From Solea solea (taxonomy: Eukaryota > Chordata > Actinopteri > Pleuronectiformes > Soleidae), in assembly GCF_958295425.1 (NCBI RefSeq), contig NC_081151.1, positions 19,498,952 to 19,562,951 of the forward strand: 64,000 bases of DNA. The letters are read 5' to 3'. The translations under genes were made by a program, and so were the position numbers. Numbering within the stretch: position 1 is the first letter of the stretch; every line of letters begins with the position of its first letter. Positions 61,090-64,000 of the stretch are shown in pieces. The notes under the pieces are model-generated. The model made no database searches. It saw only the letters and a program-made list of their open reading frames with translations, and was not told the origin of the DNA.

Positions 61090-64000
61090 AATGCATTAAT
61101 TAATTGGTTACAATCGGGTTGGGAAGAGGATTTTAAGCAATACAATAAAAAGAAAATGATCTCCCACCCTAATTTTAATAGTGGCTTGAGAGAGAGAAAG
61201 GGCAGTGGCAGCAGCAGCAGCAGAGGTGAATGGGTGAGGTGAAAGGAGGTTCCAGATGGGTGGACTGGTGAGGAAGAGGGGGGGATTGGGGGTGTTCAAA
61301 AGAAAAATGACCCAGTCTGCTGCTGTGATGTAGCAGGAGGGAATGCAGGCAGCAGAGGAACATGTGGGGATCATAATGAAAAAAAGATCTTCCCCCCCCC
61401 CCCCCCCCCCCCCAAGTAAGCACAGACATTCTGACTCATGAACATACAGCTTTATTCCCCGTGATCTTATATAGGGCGTATTTTGCAGCACTGCAGTAAA
61501 CTGTTGTGCCAGGTAACGACGCAGTGGGTCCGCGGAAACGTCACTTGATACAATGCTGAGCCGTGCACACCTTTCATGATGCCTCTGTGGCTTTAGTGGT
61601 AGGCATAAACCTTATGACTGGGGTTAACTTCAGGGCTTTTAAAACATGATCCAGCCTCCACCCCACACACACACACACACACACAAACACAGACAACCCC
61701 CCCTGTCCTTCACAGCAGACAGACAGAAATGAAAACCTTTACACACACACACACTTACTTGCTCTCTGCTTCAGGGCCTGCTAAAGCCATTATGACTCTG
61801 TAAGAGATAGGATCGGCTCCTGGCAGACAGACAAATAGTTAGTTAGACAGTTAGATATACAGACAGTGACCTGCACACTAAGAGAGCTCTGTGCTCGGGA
61901 CGGGGCCCGGCTAAATGTCTGGCTACTCTTCAGAGCCTCTCAGGTGTGACTGACCGGTCTCCTGTGTGCGGCGGCCAAGACGGCAGACACAGGCACACAG
62001 AGGTGTTTCTGTGAGCCCGGAGTCGAGGAGAGTGAATATCTGCTCTATCTCTCTTTCCCCCGGTCACAGGCCGCGTACGCTACAGAGAGCAAAGTCAAAC
62101 ACAAGCCAGATCTTCTTTCCCCTCGCAGAACTATGCAGGCTTTCACCGAGTTAATGCATAGTTTTAGTCGGGAGCCAAGGTCAGACGTATTTGCCAGAGA
62201 ACCGCCTGACACAGCTGTGGTTTCTAAACCTTCTATGACTTACTTTGGTCATGAATCAAAGCCAGGATTTTGAGAAAGACAGCAGCGAAGGCACATACAC
62301 GTACTGTACATGCATCATTATGTGGCACAAACATTACATTACATTGAGTGTTAACTCCACTGAAGGGGCCCCAACGCCCCCCCCCCCCCCGTCCCTGCAC
62401 ATACTCACACACATATTTGAGCAAACACACACACACACACGCAGAGTGAACTCGTCTCTAAAATTGCTGATGGCTTGTTTTCATGAACATATATTATTTC
62501 CAGATGGAGGTCATGAATAAAACCCGACGGAAACAAGTCGGGGTGAAACTGGAGACTTAAAAAAAACAGAAATGGTGGCGTATGGAGCCGAGTAAAAAAA
62601 ACAAACCCCGACTCCATATCCCTGAACCTTTTGAAAAAAAGCAAAACCCCCCACAACTTGTCAATTACACGGTTAAAACAGAAGAACACTGTAACCAGCC
62701 ACGAGTGCAGTAATACCACATGATTTTAAATATTTGACTATGACATGAAACAAAAAAAGGGGGTGTGGGGTGGGGGGCCTCAGAGCAGCTCTACCTTCAA
62801 ATCACCTCGCATTATTCCCAGCGCTCCACCTAAATAAACAAAGTCAGGAAAAGAAAGGGAATACTTTCAGACTCGAGTGAGAACACAAAAACTCTGCTGT
62901 GAGGACCCTCCTCTGGAACGGCCGCCCGAACTCCCCAGACGCATTTTCATACACCGGTCGATCCATCCATCACCGCTCTACTCTCGCGCTGTGTTTTCCA
63001 CACATTTGGACAAAAACGTGCAAGCTTCACATGAAGCCAGAACATCCATTAGCTCCTGCCAAGACCTCGACAGTCAGACGCCAGACGCTGATGTGGAGGC
63101 GGATGAAAAACAGCTGGAAGTTTTAATAAATCAAAAAGCTTATCACTGCAAAGAAATTCAATGGGTGTGGACCAGTTTTTTTTTTTTTTTTTTTAATCAA
63201 TGTGAAGACGCAAAGGTTATGTGTGCGTGGGCCGGTTCAGTGGAGTACAGGTTGCTTTTCTCCAGAAGCAAAGGAAATTCAATGGAATGTCAATCTAGTT
63301 AGAAAAACAGGAGTGTAAAAGATTTACATGAACATTTAAACATGATTTACGTGTGATAAATGGCGTCTAGCAACAGCTGTGTGATTTTTTTTTGATTTTT
63401 TTTCACAAAATGATGCCTTAAAAGAAGAAATGGCGCTCAAACTGGGCGTTAGATTCTTATTCCAGATTACCACCACATCCAAATCACTACACAAATCTAA
63501 TCCCTTGGGGCCATGACCTGCATTCCCCAGCATATTTGCTGCTCAGAAACATGGTAAAAAAAAAAAACTCAATCTCCTTTTGTAAAAAAAAAAGAGGCAA
63601 ATATGCACATTTCTGAAAAAATAAAATAAAAATGTTATGTTAAGGGGGTGACCCCTCCCCCCCTCCCACACACAGGCATGCATACACCTCGTCAGACTCG
63701 CTGTGTTGGTCGAGTAAGCAGGTTTTGTGTGTGTGTGTGGGTTTTTTTTTTTTTATCTAATCTGACTCAGACTCTCTAATCTCCAGAATCAGACTCTAAT
63801 CAGCCGGCTTTGTCCAGACAAAAAGGGGCCAACGTGAACCTAAGAGGACCCCGAGGACTCATCACTGTCTCCGCCGTAAAAGTGTAATTTGTGGACGGGA
63901 CGTGTTCTTTCAAGTCAGTGGTATGGCTGAACGGTGAAGGAATCAAAACCAAAAATTTGATTGGAATCTAGCTTTTTACATTTTTCTTTTTGGCTTTATC

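Larger units (their letters stand above)
53791..64000. other. Upstream DNA without recognised genes
   Basis: No exon of a known family seen. Open frames here are short and in low-complexity or repeat DNA. Includes MITE copies at 58.1-58.4 and 60.8-61.1 kb, a C22 tract near 61.4 kb and CA-rich stretches near 61.66 and 62.43 kb. Confidence 0.5.

Noticed and set aside
61108..61491. 127-codon minus-strand open frame with a Gly run
   Set aside because: It runs through the C22 tract and a (CAG)n stretch; low complexity only.
1..64000. CRISPR arrays, prokaryotic operons, endogenous retrovirus genes
   Set aside because: No spaced direct repeats, no ribosome-binding-site gene clusters, and no retroviral or reverse-transcriptase frame could be recognised.

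Overview
The window is nuclear DNA of a vertebrate and almost certainly a teleost fish. Spliced coding exons with GT..AG introns match vertebrate EML1. The non-coding DNA holds many microsatellites, a tRNA-like SINE family typical of fish, and many short terminal-inverted-repeat elements (MITEs). Nothing prokaryotic or viral was seen.

The main gene is eml1 (echinoderm microtubule-associated protein-like 1) on the minus strand. I assembled 22 coding exons from the start codon at 43906-43908 to the stop at 13062-13064. All junction phases agree. The coding sum is 2445 nt, or 814 residues plus stop, essentially the length I remember for human EML1. The product has an N-terminal coiled coil, a basic Ser-rich linker, and the HELP motif plus WD-repeat tandem propeller that binds tubulin. 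The gene may also carry four alternative parts that fit the splice phases but are not proven: a second first exon at 53.7 kb, two microexons (21 or 39 nt near 28.8 kb, 27 nt near 25.2 kb), and an alternative last exon at 23.1-23.4 kb with its own poly(A) signal. That last exon would give a short protein without the WD propeller. A perfect RFX-type X-box lies about 180 bp upstream of the main start codon.

Downstream of eml1 on the same strand, about 3.6 kb past its stop codon, a CpG-rich block holds a first exon that ends ATGAG before a strong GT donor. That is the first-exon form of the Ena/VASP family. In human 14q32, EML1 is followed by EVL, so I call this evl exon 1. The rest of evl would lie beyond position 1.

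Layout: 1-9.5 kb, putative evl intron with MITEs and a tandem array of YY1-like motifs; 9.5-9.9 kb, evl promoter and exon 1; 9.9-13.1 kb, intergenic DNA and eml1 3' UTR; 13.1-31.3 kb, eml1 exons 22 to 2; 31.3-43.8 kb, repeat-filled intron 1; 43.8-44.5 kb, main eml1 first exon and promoter; 44.5-53.7 kb, DNA between the two first exons; 53.8-64 kb, non-coding as far as I can see. Exon borders were read by eye, so a border may be off by a few bases where tandem splice signals occur.
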